Origin: Psychrobacter frigidicola
GTDB taxonomy: Bacteria; Pseudomonadota; Gammaproteobacteria; Pseudomonadales; Moraxellaceae
DNA length: 64,000 nucleotides
NCBI RefSeq assembly: GCF_007997305.1
Contig: NZ_VORZ01000003.1
Location: 278,377 to 342,376 of the forward strand
Direction of reading: 5' to 3'
In this document: piece after piece, positions 19,073 to 27,885 of the stretch
How the letters are laid out: the number at the start of each line of letters is the position of its first letter
How positions within the stretch are numbered: the first letter of the stretch is position 1
Program-made: the position numbers and the translations under genes
Notes under the pieces: generated by a model
Seen by the model: the letters and a program-made list of their open reading frames with translations, nothing else
Told to the model about the DNA's origin: nothing
Database searches by the model: none

Positions 19073-19714
19073 ATGGCCCGTTATATTGGACCAAAACTCA
19101 AATTATCACGTCGTGAAGGTACGGACTTAGGTCTTAAGTCTGGCGTTAAACCATACGACGTAAAAACGAAAAAAGCTGGCCGTCCGCCAGGTCAACATGG
19201 TGTTAGTCGCAACAAGAGCTCTGAATATTCTTTACAGCTGCGCGAAAAGCAGAAAGTTAAGCGTATTTACGGCGTACTTGAGCGTCAGTTCGCTAATTAC
19301 TATAAAGAAGCGGCTCGTAAGCGTGGCGCTACTGGTGAAAACTTACTAGCTATGTTAGAGAGTCGACTCGACAACGTCGTATACCGTATGGGCTTTGGCT
19401 CAACGCGTGCCGAAGCGCGTCAGTTAGTTAGCCATCGTACTGTCATGGTAAAAAAAGCTGGTCGTGATGAGTTCATTCGTGTGAATATTCCATCAATTCA
19501 GCTTCAAGATGGTGATGTCATCGCTATCCAAGAGAAGTCTCGCGAACAATTGCGTATTAAAAACGCTATTGAATTGGCTACCCAACGTGGTATTCCAGAA
19601 TGGCTTGATGTTGATCACAGCAAACTACAAGGCACGTTTAAAAAAGCGCCTGATCGTATTGATCTACCTGCTGAAATTAACGAAAGTTTGATCGTTGAGC
19701 TATACTCTAAGTAA
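19073..19714 (+). CDS. rpsD: Ribosomal protein S4
   Basis: 30S assembly-initiating protein and, in E. coli, repressor of the alpha operon. 213 residues, a few longer than the usual 205-208. It starts [20 protein letters not shown], has no zinc-ligand Cys cluster, and contains the S4 RNA-binding domain with [36 protein letters not shown] 99-base gap to rpoA is longer than most in the cluster. Confidence 0.98.
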   Translation: MARYIGPKLKLSRREGTDLGLKSGVKPYDVKTKKAGRPPGQHGVSRNKSSEYSLQLREKQKVKRIYGVLERQFANYYKEAARKRGATGENLLAMLESRLDNVVYRMGFGSTRAEARQLVSHRTVMVKKAGRDEFIRVNIPSIQLQDGDVIAIQEKSREQLRIKNAIELATQRGIPEWLDVDHSKLQGTFKKAPDRIDLPAEINESLIVELYSK

Positions 19715-19813
19715 ATGATGTTAGGTATCATATTGATAGAGATTATTTTTATTAATAACTCTATTAATATAAGTGACATCAATTAAACCAGTTAAATAAA
19801 TCGAGGTGACATC

Positions 19814-20821
19814 ATGATGCTAAATGCAACTGAGTTTCTAACCCCGAACGCCATTAATGTGGATACGGTTAATGAGACGATTGCGAAAGTCACGCTCGAA
19901 CCGTTAGAACGCGGCTTTGGACATACCCTTGGGAATGCCCTACGCCGTATTTTATTATCTTCATTACCTGGTGCTGCAGTCATTGAAGCTGAGATTGATG
20001 GTGTTGATCATGAATACTCAACACTTGAAGGCTTACAAGAAGACGTACTTGACCTCCTTTTAAATTTAAAAGGTTTGGCAATAACCCTTCATGACCAGAA
20101 TGAAGTATTTTTGACCTTGGATAAACAAGGTCCAGGCACTATTACTGCCGCAGACATCGTGCTTCCACATAATGTAGACATCATCAATCCAGAATTGGTA
20201 TTGGGTACATTAAGTGAGCGTGGTCATCTTAAGATGCGTTTGCGCGTAGTTATGGGTCGTGGATATGAGCCAGCAAATCAGCGCCGTGAAGATGGTGATA
20301 CCAAGGCTATTGGACGCTTAAAGCTTGATGCAAGCTTTAGTCCAGTGCTACGAGTCGCTTATCAGGTTGAGAACGCACGTGTAGAACAACGTACTGACCT
20401 TGATCGTCTTATCATCGAGCTTGAAACTAATGGCACTATTGATCCAGAGGAAGCAATTCGTAAAGCAGCCACTATCTTACAACAACAGATTTCGATCTTT
20501 GTTGACCTAGAAGCTGAAGAAGCGCCTGAGCCTGTGAAAGAAAAAGAAGAGGTTGATCCGGTGTTATTACGCCCTGTGGACGACCTTGAACTAACGGTTC
20601 GCTCAGCCAACTGCTTGAAAGCTGAAAACATTTACTATATCGGTGATTTGGTCCAGCGTTCAGAGACTGAACTACTTAAAACCCCAAATCTTGGTAAGAA
20701 ATCATTAACGGAAATCAAAGACGTACTAGCATCTAAAGATTTAGAGCTGGGCATGCGCCTTGATAATTGGCCACCCGCTGATTTACGTGTTGATGATCGC
20801 TTTTCTTATCGTAGCCGTTAA
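19814..20821 (+). CDS. rpoA: RpoA, RNA polymerase alpha subunit
   Basis: Alpha subunit that nucleates RNA polymerase assembly and contacts activators and UP elements. 335 residues: amino-terminal dimerisation domain with [29 protein letters not shown] (residues 29-57), an acidic linker ([18 protein letters not shown], near 232-249), and the carboxyl domain with [55 protein letters not shown] precedes two adjacent ATG codons (19814, 19817); the second has slightly better spacing. Confidence 0.98.
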   Translation: MMLNATEFLTPNAINVDTVNETIAKVTLEPLERGFGHTLGNALRRILLSSLPGAAVIEAEIDGVDHEYSTLEGLQEDVLDLLLNLKGLAITLHDQNEVFLTLDKQGPGTITAADIVLPHNVDIINPELVLGTLSERGHLKMRLRVVMGRGYEPANQRREDGDTKAIGRLKLDASFSPVLRVAYQVENARVEQRTDLDRLIIELETNGTIDPEEAIRKAATILQQQISIFVDLEAEEAPEPVKEKEEVDPVLLRPVDDLELTVRSANCLKAENIYYIGDLVQRSETELLKTPNLGKKSLTEIKDVLASKDLELGMRLDNWPPADLRVDDRFSYRSR

Positions 20822-20840
20822 ACTTTAAGGATATTTGACC

Positions 20841-21200
20841 ATGCGCCATCGTAAGAGTGGAGTCAAGCTGGGTCGTACCGGCAGTCATCGCAAAGCAATG
20901 TTCCAGAACATGACCAACTCATTGTTTGAGCATGAACTGATTAAAACCACGTTACCAAAAGCTAAAGAATTACGTCGTGTCGCTGAGCCATTAATTACTA
21001 TGGCTAAAGATGATAACGTTGCTAATCGTCGTTTAGCATTCAGCCGTATGCGTAGCAAAGCTATGGTAGGTAAACTATTTGGCACGTTAGGTCCTCGTTA
21101 CCAAACGCGTCCAGGTGGCTATTTACGTATCGTGAAATGCGGTAACCGTGATGGCGATAACGCACCAATGGCTTATGTAGAACTAGTTGATCGTGACTAA
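20841..21200 (+). CDS. rplQ: Ribosomal protein L17
   Basis: 50S protein at the tunnel exit. 119 residues from the ATG at 20841: [55 protein letters not shown], then RVRxR-type ending with [34 protein letters not shown] lies about ten bases upstream. Last gene of the cluster; a strong terminator follows. Confidence 0.98.
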   Translation: MRHRKSGVKLGRTGSHRKAMFQNMTNSLFEHELIKTTLPKAKELRRVAEPLITMAKDDNVANRRLAFSRMRSKAMVGKLFGTLGPRYQTRPGGYLRIVKCGNRDGDNAPMAYVELVDRD

Positions 21201-21226
21201 TTTTATACGCTAATTGTATACTGTCT

Positions 21227-21258
21227 TAAAAAAGCTCCAATTTATTGGAGCTTTTTTT
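21227..21258 (+). terminator. Intrinsic terminator after rplQ
   Basis: AAAGCTCCAA (21231-21240), four-base loop and TTGGAGCTTT (21245-21254) form a perfect 10-base stem, preceded by an A-run and followed by T-residues to 21258. It ends the ribosomal protein block and, being A/T-flanked on both sides, may also serve the convergent yciO-like gene. Confidence 0.92.
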
Positions 21259-21290
21259 GTGTCTGTCGTTTTTAAAGTTTACGTTCTGGC

Positions 21291-21911
21291 CTACAACAGT
21301 AATGAGCTAACGTCAGCTGCACCTTGTCTAATAATAATTGGCTGACCGCTAGTCATATCGACAATGGTGGTCAGCTTAGTCGTCTTAATACCGGCATTGA
21401 TTAATCCGTCTATTTGATTGCTCAATAACTCTTCAATATCAAAAGGATCATCAAGTATCGTGTCATGAGTCGGGAGTATTAGGGAACTGGTTAAAATCGG
21501 CTCATCCATCGCTGCTAATAGCGCTTGAGCGATAGGATTACTCGGTACTCTAATACCAATGGTCTTTTTCTTAGCATGAGCCAGTTTTTTAGGAACATCT
21601 TTAGTAGCGTTTAAAATGAAGGTGATTGGTGCCGGCGTATGTGCCCTTAGCTGTTTAAACTGTACATTATCTACCGCGGCATAAGTAGCAATTTCACTCA
21701 AATCACGACAAAGCAGGGTAAATTGGTGCTTATCATCAAGCTCTCGGATTTGCTTGAGCTTATCTAAAGCATCCTTGGCGCCTAAACGGCAACCAAAAGC
21801 ATAGCTAGTATCGGTAGGGTAAATAATTAGCTTGTCGTTGCGTAGCATTTCAGCTGCTTGTTCAATGAGGCGTGGTTGTGGGTCTTCTGGATGAATATAA
21901 AATGTTTGCAT
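21291..21911 (-). CDS. yciO: YciO-type member of the Sua5/YciO/YrdC family
   Basis: Related to the threonylcarbamoyl-AMP synthases TsaC and Sua5, which start t6A tRNA modification. YciO itself resembles the E. coli protein of that name, whose role is less certain. 206 residues: FYIHPEDPQPRLIEQAAEMLRNDKLIIYPTDTSYAFGC (residues about 4-41), the HQFTLLCRDLSEIATYA block, and KTIGIRVPSNPIAQALL. Its PTDTSYAFGC and KxR-type nucleotide motifs are intact. AAGGA precedes the ATG on the minus strand. Confidence 0.88.
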   Translation of the reverse strand: MQTFYIHPEDPQPRLIEQAAEMLRNDKLIIYPTDTSYAFGCRLGAKDALDKLKQIRELDDKHQFTLLCRDLSEIATYAAVDNVQFKQLRAHTPAPITFILNATKDVPKKLAHAKKKTIGIRVPSNPIAQALLAAMDEPILTSSLILPTHDTILDDPFDIEELLSNQIDGLINAGIKTTKLTTIVDMTSGQPIIIRQGAADVSSLLL

Positions 21912-22263
21912 GATAAATCCTTATTCTTTACATTTCGATTGTTCTATTAGTCTTGTATTTTCGCTACTGTGTTTTTAATTTATCAAATTGGATATTGATG
22001 ATACTGTTGAGGGTAGTACTGAATATATCAGTGAGTTTTTAACGTGCTATTATTTACACTGTTAGTATAGCGATAAAGAAGAGTGAGGATATAGTAGCAA
22101 GGCGTTACTATTGGTAGGAGAGCGTTAATAGTACGAAGTTTTAATGAAAGGGAAGCATTGAATAGGTGAAAAGAGATCAAGTAGATAGTGATTTACTAAT
22201 GAGCTTAACTTTTAATCGTTAGTAGGAGAAAGTTGTTAACAGCGAAGAATCACCAATAAATTG
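21912..22263. other. Intergenic region between the yciO-like gene and epmC
   Basis: 352 bases, A+T-rich, between two minus-strand genes. A minus-strand TATACT-like box (around 22066-22071) could belong to a promoter for the yciO-like gene, but I see no matching -35. No terminator hairpin with a T-run and no plausible reading frame is visible. Confidence 0.4.
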
Positions 22264-23034
22264 TTATCCGCAAATAATAAGTAGTGCTCTTAATAAGGTT
22301 TGCGCGTCGCTAGGTAAGGTTTGTGGTTTAGTTATATAATGTGCTGCCTGTTGATAGACGTCGTTAGCAAAGGTACTGTGACTGGTATCAAAATCTGCAA
22401 ATAAGTTATCTTGTGAGACATGAAAGGGGCGCTTAGACGCAATACTAAATAAACACTCTAAGGCTTGCGGTTTGATTTCTACACGCTCAAAAGCTTGCTG
22501 CTGAGCACTGCTACGACCATCAGGAGCGTACCAGTAACCAAAGTCACTTAACTGCCTTCGTGCTTTACCTGCAACGCACCAATGACTTATTTCGTGTAAG
22601 GCACTGGCAAAAAAGCCATGGGCAAACTCTATCCGTGCCAGCTCGCCATTGTTAGCAGGAAAATATTCTGGTTCATGCTTTCCGCGAACCAATTGCACAT
22701 GATGCTTGCTAAATAAAGTATTAAATAAATCTATGAGCCAGTCAGTAGCTGCTTGCTCACTGTCTCCAAATGAAATGTCACTATTTATTTCACTTTCTGT
22801 ATCGTTTTTCACACTATTTCTATTTTTAGCGCCGCCAAGGTTAGCCAGTCGCTGCCATTGCCGTTCTTTTTGAAGTAGGTATGCTGAAGATTCATCTATT
22901 TGAATCTCCACAGTTATATTTGAGGCTTCTGTTATTTTGTCATTTAATTCACTAAGACGTTGCAATAATAATTTCTCACTATTGTCCTTAAACGAAGTAG
23001 TGATATCAGGTAGGAGGGTGTTTGACATCATCAT
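22264..23034 (-). CDS. epmC: EpmC (YfcM) family elongation factor P hydroxylase, with long amino-terminal extension
   Basis: Family that hydroxylates the beta-lysyl-lysine on elongation factor P. The conserved domain fills the carboxyl 160 residues: KHEPEYFPANN, IEFAHGFFASALHEISHWCVAGKARRQLSDFGYWYAPDGR with the metal-type HEISH motif (His147 to His151), and VEIKPQALECLFS. About 95 residues of polar, probably disordered sequence precede it, absent from the 182-residue E. coli protein. I chose the first of three successive ATG codons near 23034; an ATG at 23115 would add 27 hydrophobic-basic residues. Neither has a clear ribosome binding site. Confidence 0.85.
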   Translation of the reverse strand: MMMSNTLLPDITTSFKDNSEKLLLQRLSELNDKITEASNITVEIQIDESSAYLLQKERQWQRLANLGGAKNRNSVKNDTESEINSDISFGDSEQAATDWLIDLFNTLFSKHHVQLVRGKHEPEYFPANNGELARIEFAHGFFASALHEISHWCVAGKARRQLSDFGYWYAPDGRSSAQQQAFERVEIKPQALECLFSIASKRPFHVSQDNLFADFDTSHSTFANDVYQQAAHYITKPQTLPSDAQTLLRALLIICG

Positions 23035-23156
23035 TACAAAAGTAACCGAATTAAAAATGAGTTTGCTAACATAGGGTTTTGCATCTTTTAAGCATAAATA
23101 ATAAAATCGCATCATATAGTGCCAGCTAGCAAAAATATTAACACACTAGCGCTAGC

Positions 23157-23184
23157 GTCATACTAAGGTTTCCGTTAGTATGAC
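23157..23184. repeat. Perfect 10-base inverted repeat in the epmC / yceD divergent region
   Basis: GTCATACTAA (23157-23166) and TTAGTATGAC (23175-23184) flank an eight-base spacer. A ten-base palindrome CTAGCGCTAG (23147-23156) touches its left end. No T-run follows on either strand. A TATTATAC stretch (about 23192) and the yceD start lie just downstream, so the repeat is placed like an operator for yceD-rpmF or the divergent gene. Confidence 0.6.
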
Positions 23185-23224
23185 AGCCAATATTATACAC
23201 CGTTTTTGACTAATGAGGTCGCGT

Positions 23225-23821
23225 ATGTCAAGCACTCCAGCCAGTAAACTATCCGCCGTTCAAGAGGAGAGCACTCAGGCTTTTAACTCAGCAACTATGC
23301 CTGAGCATATTTCTTTAGATAAGTGGGCTGATAATGGTTTTGAGTGGGCAGGAGAAGTGGCACCAACGTCATTTGAGCGTCTGGCCACCCAATTGACCAC
23401 AGAGCACGAACAATCAACATTACGCATTCAGGCAAATTTATATCATCGTAATAATGTATTACATCTTGCCTTTGAACTGGTAGGTGACGTATGGCTCATT
23501 TGTCAGCGTTGTCTACAACCTATCGCAATAGATCTAACCGATGATTACGATATCGCCTTGCTAGATGACGATAGTCAAATACGTATGGTAGATGAGAGCC
23601 AAGATTACTTGATACTAGATGAAATAACGAGTAATCAAACTCCTGAGCGTCTGTTACCCTTCAAGAAATTAATTGAAGATGAGATATTACTTAAGGCGCC
23701 TATGGCACCTAAGCATGATGACTGTGACATGGCAGTTGATCAAGTAGGTGAGATTCCTGAAGAGGAAAACGAGAATCCTTTTGCTGCTCTTGCTGCCTTA
23801 AAAGGCAAACTACCTGAATAA
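23225..23821 (+). CDS. yceD: YceD (DUF177) large ribosomal RNA accumulation protein
   Basis: Member of the DUF177 family, implicated in 23S rRNA accumulation and nearly always encoded just before rpmF. 198 residues from the ATG at 23225, which has GAGG six bases upstream; an earlier ATG at 23213 lacks one. The characteristic Cys motif region WLICQRCLQPIAIDL (around residue 95-109) is present, and the ending NPFAALAALKGKL is typical. An Asp/Glu-rich middle section precedes it. Gap to rpmF is 332 bases, longer than usual. Confidence 0.9.
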   Translation: MSSTPASKLSAVQEESTQAFNSATMPEHISLDKWADNGFEWAGEVAPTSFERLATQLTTEHEQSTLRIQANLYHRNNVLHLAFELVGDVWLICQRCLQPIAIDLTDDYDIALLDDDSQIRMVDESQDYLILDEITSNQTPERLLPFKKLIEDEILLKAPMAPKHDDCDMAVDQVGEIPEEENENPFAALAALKGKLPE

Positions 23822-24153
23822 TGAATGTCACTACGGTACTTATTTGCCAACAACTCGGTTATTAGTAGGCTCTTTTATCAGCTTTTTGAATAAGAATAAA
23901 AGCCAGGGCTTTATTAATCTTTTAAACATGCGTATAATGTCCGGTTTATTGCATTCTGACAACATATTATTTACTATTGAAATAATTAAGCGAAATATCC
24001 ATAGATTTTAGACTTAATCAGCATTTTAGTAGGTAAGTGATACATTATTTTTAATAATGCGTAAAGCTTAGGTCGCTGTGATTATATGACCTATGTCAGT
24101 ATCGATTAAAGCCGAATTTTCAAGCTTATCCCTTTAAGTATAGGAGCTATATC
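23822..24153 (+). promoter_or_regulatory. yceD-rpmF gap with rpmF promoter
   Basis: 332 bases without a gene. TTTATT (23910-23915), 17-base spacer and TATAAT (23933-23938) form a plausible promoter for rpmF. The sequence around the -10 box shares the 12-mer ATGCGTATAATG with the first promoter at the right end of the window. A leader of about 210 bases follows, in which I see no clear structure. Confidence 0.55.
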
Positions 24154-24336
24154 ATGGCCGTTCAAAAAAGTCGCAAAAGCCGTTCACGTCGTGACATGCG
24201 CCGTTCACATCACCATATGACTGTGGCTGAGCTTAGCATAGATGCCACTACTGGCGAAAAACATCAGCGTCATCATATGACTAAAGATGGTTTTTACCGT
24301 GGTCGTCAATTATTTAAAGTTAGTCAAGACGCATAA
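24154..24336 (+). CDS. rpmF: Ribosomal protein L32
   Basis: Small basic 50S protein. 60 residues: [52 protein letters not shown]. It has no Cys residues, so it is the zinc-free type, and is unusually His-rich. AGGAG precedes the ATG. It follows yceD, as in most proteobacteria, but the plsX and fabH genes that usually come next are absent. Confidence 0.96.
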   Translation: MAVQKSRKSRSRRDMRRSHHHMTVAELSIDATTGEKHQRHHMTKDGFYRGRQLFKVSQDA

Positions 24337-24395
24337 TTTATTTACTATTTGATAATTAATGCAATTATCATTGGATAACAAGCGTTGAGTTAACG

Positions 24396-24449
24396 AAAGC
24401 CAAGTTATTTTGCTATCATATATTATATAGCCGAATGACTTGGCTTTTT
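24396..24449 (+). terminator. Terminator after rpmF
   Basis: AAAGCCAAGT (24396-24405) pairs with ACTTGGCTTT (24438-24447) around a 32-base loop that contains its own small hairpin (GCTAT/ATAGC), followed by T-residues. The stem is perfect over ten bases. The rest of the 327-base rpmF-fabD gap (24337-24663) is A+T-rich and shows no clear promoter. Confidence 0.75.
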
Positions 24450-24663
24450 ATTATTTTCTTTTTTGCAAGTTTTCCATCAATTACAGTAGATGGTCACTAA
24501 CTATGATAATAGATCGTAGCAGTGTATAGTTTAGTAATAATCAGCTACTATTGATTGCTTCTCAAAAGAATATCCTAAGTTATTTCTAACTATACAATAA
24601 TATTCTAAAATAATACCCGATTGATTCTACGGACATCTCCAATTTACTTAAGGAATATTGGCT

Positions 24664-25632
24664 ATGGCATCTGCACCCGATATAACGATAAAACAGCCAC
24701 CTCGTATTGCAGTTATCTTTCCTGGACAAGGCTCGCAAGCTGTTGGTATGACCACTGAACTGGCAGAGATTTATCCTGAGATTCACGCCACTTTTGCTGA
24801 AGCAAGCGCTGCACTTGGTGAAGATTTGTGGGCTATTTGCCAAGATGAAGAGCGTTTAAACCAAACGCAGTATACACAACCAGCGTTATTAACGACTAGC
24901 ATTGCCATTTGGCGTATTCTGCAAACGAAGTTAGACAAAGCCCCACTTTATTTATCGGGTCACTCTTTAGGAGAGTACAGTGCCCTTTGTGCTGCTGGCG
25001 TTATCACTTTCTCTGATGCAATACGCTTGGTTCACAAACGTGGTCAGTTGATGCAAGAGGCAGTGATTGGTATTGATACGGCTATGGCGGCAGTATTAGG
25101 GTTGGAGGATCACCGAGTTGAGACCTTATGCGAACAAGCGACTGAGCACGTTGATGGCGCAGTCGTTAATGCAGCAAACTTCAATAGCCCAGGCCAAGTT
25201 GTAGTGTCAGGCAATGTGGCTGGTGTTACTGCAGTCATTGATAAAGTGCAAAATACTGGCAAAAAAGCCATTCCTTTGAAGGTCAGTGTCCCGTCACACT
25301 GTGCCTTGATGCAGCCGGCGAGCAGCGCGCTTGCTGAAGCGCTTGCAGCTATTAAATTTGATCAGGCTCATATTCCTGTCATTCAAAACCGTCATGCTCG
25401 CGTTGAAACCAGTGCATTAGGTATTAAGAAAGCATTAACTGAACAGTTGAGTGAGCCTGTCTTATGGTCACAGACCATGGAGGAGCTGGCTGATAAGCAG
25501 ATTAATCTTTTAATTGAATGCGGTAGCGGCAATGTGCTAACTAATTTAGCCAAACGCCAAGCCCATCCTATAGTGAGTTATCCTGTTGACAAGCCTACCC
25601 GACTAGACAAACTAATAGAGGTGTTATCATGA
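24664..25632 (+). CDS. fabD: FabD, malonyl-CoA:ACP transacylase
   Basis: Transfers the malonyl group from CoA to acyl carrier protein, supplying elongation units for fatty acid synthesis. 322 residues. It shows AVIFPGQGSQAVGM (16-29) and the nucleophile elbow GHSLGEY with Ser101. The VVSGNVAGV region and a His within VPSHCALM complete the active site. I use the ATG at 24664, eight bases after AGGAA; a TTG two codons earlier is possible. Overlaps fabG by four bases. Confidence 0.97.
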   Translation: MASAPDITIKQPPRIAVIFPGQGSQAVGMTTELAEIYPEIHATFAEASAALGEDLWAICQDEERLNQTQYTQPALLTTSIAIWRILQTKLDKAPLYLSGHSLGEYSALCAAGVITFSDAIRLVHKRGQLMQEAVIGIDTAMAAVLGLEDHRVETLCEQATEHVDGAVVNAANFNSPGQVVVSGNVAGVTAVIDKVQNTGKKAIPLKVSVPSHCALMQPASSALAEALAAIKFDQAHIPVIQNRHARVETSALGIKKALTEQLSEPVLWSQTMEELADKQINLLIECGSGNVLTNLAKRQAHPIVSYPVDKPTRLDKLIEVLS

Positions 25633-26357
25633 GTAGAACGATTATTTTAGTGACTGGCGCAAGCCGAGGTATTGGTAAAGCAGTGGCCAAGCGTTTTGCA
25701 AAAGAAGGCCATTTTGTCATTGGCACTGCAACTACTGAGAAAGGTGCAGCACTCATCAATAGTTATCTTCATGATTCAGGGGGTATTGGGAGAGTTTTAG
25801 ATGTGCGTAACAATGCGCAGATTGATAAACTGTTCGAAGAGATTGAAAGCGTGTACGGTGCGGTACAAGTACTCGTCAATAATGCAGGTATAACCCAAGA
25901 CGGTTTACTGATGCGCATGAAAGATGAAGATTGGGAAAATGTTATCGATACTAATTTGTCATCAATATATCGCATGAGTAAACGAGCAGTACGCGGAATG
26001 ATGAAAGCCCGACGCGGTCGTATTATCAATATAAGCTCTGTAGTTGCACAAATGGGTAACGCTGGACAGTCAAACTATGCCGCTACCAAAGCTGGCGTCG
26101 AAGGTTTTAGTCGTACGCTCGCTCGTGAAATTGGTTCTCGCCAAGTGACTATTAACTGTGTCGCCCCAGGACTTATTGAAACCGATATGACCGATGAGTT
26201 GGATGAGCGTCTACTCAATTCTATGCTGGATGCGGTGCCTATTGGTCGTCTTGGGCAACCAGAAGATATCGCTGCCGCAGTGTCATTTTTAGCAAGTGAT
26301 GAGGCAAGCTATATTACTGGTGCCGTCATACCAGTTAACGGTGGCATGTATATGTAA
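25629..26357 (+). CDS. fabG: FabG, 3-oxoacyl-ACP reductase
   Basis: NADPH-dependent reductase of the elongation cycle. 242 residues, short-chain dehydrogenase fold: cofactor loop VTGASRGIGKAVA (residues 7-19), VNNAGITQD, and the catalytic Ser-Tyr-Lys set in NISSVVAQMGNAGQSNYAATKAG. The PGLIETDMT and TGAVIPVNGGMYM blocks are typical. Its ATG overlaps the fabD stop (ATGA), so the two are translationally coupled. Confidence 0.97.
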   Translation: MSRTIILVTGASRGIGKAVAKRFAKEGHFVIGTATTEKGAALINSYLHDSGGIGRVLDVRNNAQIDKLFEEIESVYGAVQVLVNNAGITQDGLLMRMKDEDWENVIDTNLSSIYRMSKRAVRGMMKARRGRIINISSVVAQMGNAGQSNYAATKAGVEGFSRTLAREIGSRQVTINCVAPGLIETDMTDELDERLLNSMLDAVPIGRLGQPEDIAAAVSFLASDEASYITGAVIPVNGGMYM

Positions 26358-26660
26358 GATTAATATTAATCAGAAGAAAGTACTATTGAAATGAATACGG
26401 GCGTTACACTTGTATAATGAAATACTGTGTGAACGAGTGTAAACTCTAATAAACAGTGTTATAATATCGGATACTTTTACGTCAAAGACTTGTATTATAA
26501 ATAAGTTTTATGAAACATTGAGCGCAAGCTACAGTTTATTATGATAAGTTGGTGCTGCAAAGATGACATGACGTAGTATGATGAACATAACGCTATAAGT
26601 TAAAAAACATAACCGTTTGGTAGTTTTTAAAAATTAATGGATAAAAAAGGAGCAGTTTAT
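26358..26660 (+). promoter_or_regulatory. fabG-acpP gap with palindrome and acpP -10 box
   Basis: 303 bases. A perfect 14-base palindrome GATTAATATTAATC (26358-26371) begins immediately after the fabG stop. A TATAAT lies at 26413-26418 but its -35 is poor (TTGAAA is 21 bases upstream). AAGGAG (26648-26653) is the acpP ribosome binding site. acpP is therefore probably also transcribed on its own, as befits an abundant protein. Confidence 0.5.
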
Positions 26661-26897
26661 ATGAGTAATGATACTGAGCAAAGAGTAAAATCTGCAGTAG
26701 CAGAACAATTAGGTATGAATATTGAAGACATCAATAATGAGGCTTCTTTTATGGAAGACTTAGGTGCTGATTCACTAGATCTAGTTGAGCTAGTTATGTC
26801 ATTTGAAAGTGACTTTGGCATCACGATTCCTGATGAAGATTCAGCTGAATTGACTACGGTTCAAAAAGCAGTTGATTATGTCCAAGCTCAATTGTAA
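26661..26897 (+). CDS. acpP: Acyl carrier protein
   Basis: Small acidic carrier that holds growing acyl chains on a 4'-phosphopantetheine arm. 78 residues: the DSL attachment site is in [15 protein letters not shown] with Ser38. An in-frame ATG at 26637 lies upstream of the ribosome binding site and is rejected. The usual next gene, fabF, is not here; a terminator follows instead. Confidence 0.98.
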   Translation: MSNDTEQRVKSAVAEQLGMNIEDINNEASFMEDLGADSLDLVELVMSFESDFGITIPDEDSAELTTVQKAVDYVQAQL

Positions 26898-26927
26898 TCA
26901 GTAGTTGCTACAGTAGATAGTATTAGG

Positions 26928-26956
26928 CCGCTTGTCTCATAGTCAGGCGGTTTTTT
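26928..26956 (+). terminator. Terminator after acpP
   Basis: CCGCTTG (26928-26934) and CAGGCGG (26944-26950) pair with one G-U, nine-base loop, then six T. Confidence 0.88.
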
Positions 26957-27138
26957 ATTGTGTTATTTTTTACATGTACCAGTTTTGTATATCCAACTTA
27001 TCTGCATATCTCCTGTTATTAAGACTATAAATACTTAGTTATTTTAAATTCAAGAATTTGAGATTGAGACTTCATTAACATAAACCACATGAAATCAACA
27101 CTACTCAACATACGCTTACTATGCAAATTTTATGCTCT

Positions 27139-27147
27139 TGTTATAAT
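27139..27147 (+). promoter_or_regulatory. Extended -10 promoter for kbp
   Basis: TG-T-TATAAT: TG at 27139-27140 and TATAAT at 27142-27147, an extended -10 box, with no convincing -35. It lies about 105 bases before kbp in a 356-base gap (26898-27253) that otherwise holds only the acpP terminator. Confidence 0.5.
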
Positions 27148-27253
27148 TGTTTGCAGCGGTAAACGATACCTTCTACCTTCTACCTACTGCCAAGATGATT
27201 AACAGTTTAAGAAAAATGGCGTTATAAATAATAATATCTAAAGGAGCATTTAT

Positions 27254-27763
27254 ATGGGCGTTTTTAGTTTTGCAAAAGATATCGGCGATAAAATCTTTAA
27301 TCGTGACGATGATAAACATCAAGCTAAAGTTGAAACCAAAGCGGACGTAAATACACCAGTAAAAAGCACTGAACCATCTGCCCAATCAGTTGCTAATATT
27401 TTATTAACACGTATTCAACAACAGCATTTAAATATTAGCAATTTGAAAGTTAAATATAACGGTTCAACTGATACTGCCGAAATTAGTGGTTCAGCTAAGA
27501 CTCAGGCTGATCGTGAGAAAGCGATTATTGCTATTGGTAACGTACAACACGTCGCAAAAGTTATTGATAACATCAGTATTGAAGAAGATGCGCCAGAATC
27601 AACGATGTATACTGTGAAATCTGGTGACAGTTTGTCTAAGATTGCACAAACTGTATATGGTTCAACCAGTGACTATATGAAGATATTTGAGGCGAACAAG
27701 CCAATGCTATCTGATCCTAATAAAATTTATCCTGGCCAAGTACTACGTATTCCAAAGCCATAG
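27254..27763 (+). CDS. kbp: Kbp (YgaU) family BON-LysM protein
   Basis: Cytoplasmic protein family; E. coli Kbp binds potassium ions and aids growth at high K+. 169 residues: GVFSFAKDIGDKIF start, BON domain (about residues 50-112, with LNISNLKVKYNGSTDTAEISGSAKTQADREKAIIAIGNV) and a LysM domain near the end (YTVKSGDSLSKIAQTVYGSTSDYMKIFEANKPM). No signal peptide is present, which favours Kbp over a wall-binding LysM protein. AAGGAG lies upstream. Confidence 0.9.
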   Translation: MGVFSFAKDIGDKIFNRDDDKHQAKVETKADVNTPVKSTEPSAQSVANILLTRIQQQHLNISNLKVKYNGSTDTAEISGSAKTQADREKAIIAIGNVQHVAKVIDNISIEEDAPESTMYTVKSGDSLSKIAQTVYGSTSDYMKIFEANKPMLSDPNKIYPGQVLRIPKP

Positions 27764-27817
27764 TTTCAGCATTTAGTTATATTTAATTGAAAGCTAGGTC
27801 TACATAATCATCATAAT

Positions 27818-27853
27818 AAAAAACGTCCTTTAATAATTAAAGGGCGTTTTTTA
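27818..27853. terminator. Bidirectional terminator between kbp and queG
   Basis: AAAAAACGTCCTTTAAT pairs with ATTAAAGGGCGTTTTTT (one G-U), flanked by A-run and T-run, so it can stop transcription from both convergent genes. Confidence 0.88.
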
Positions 27854-27885
27854 TTATAGGCCTGATGTTTATATCATATTGACAG

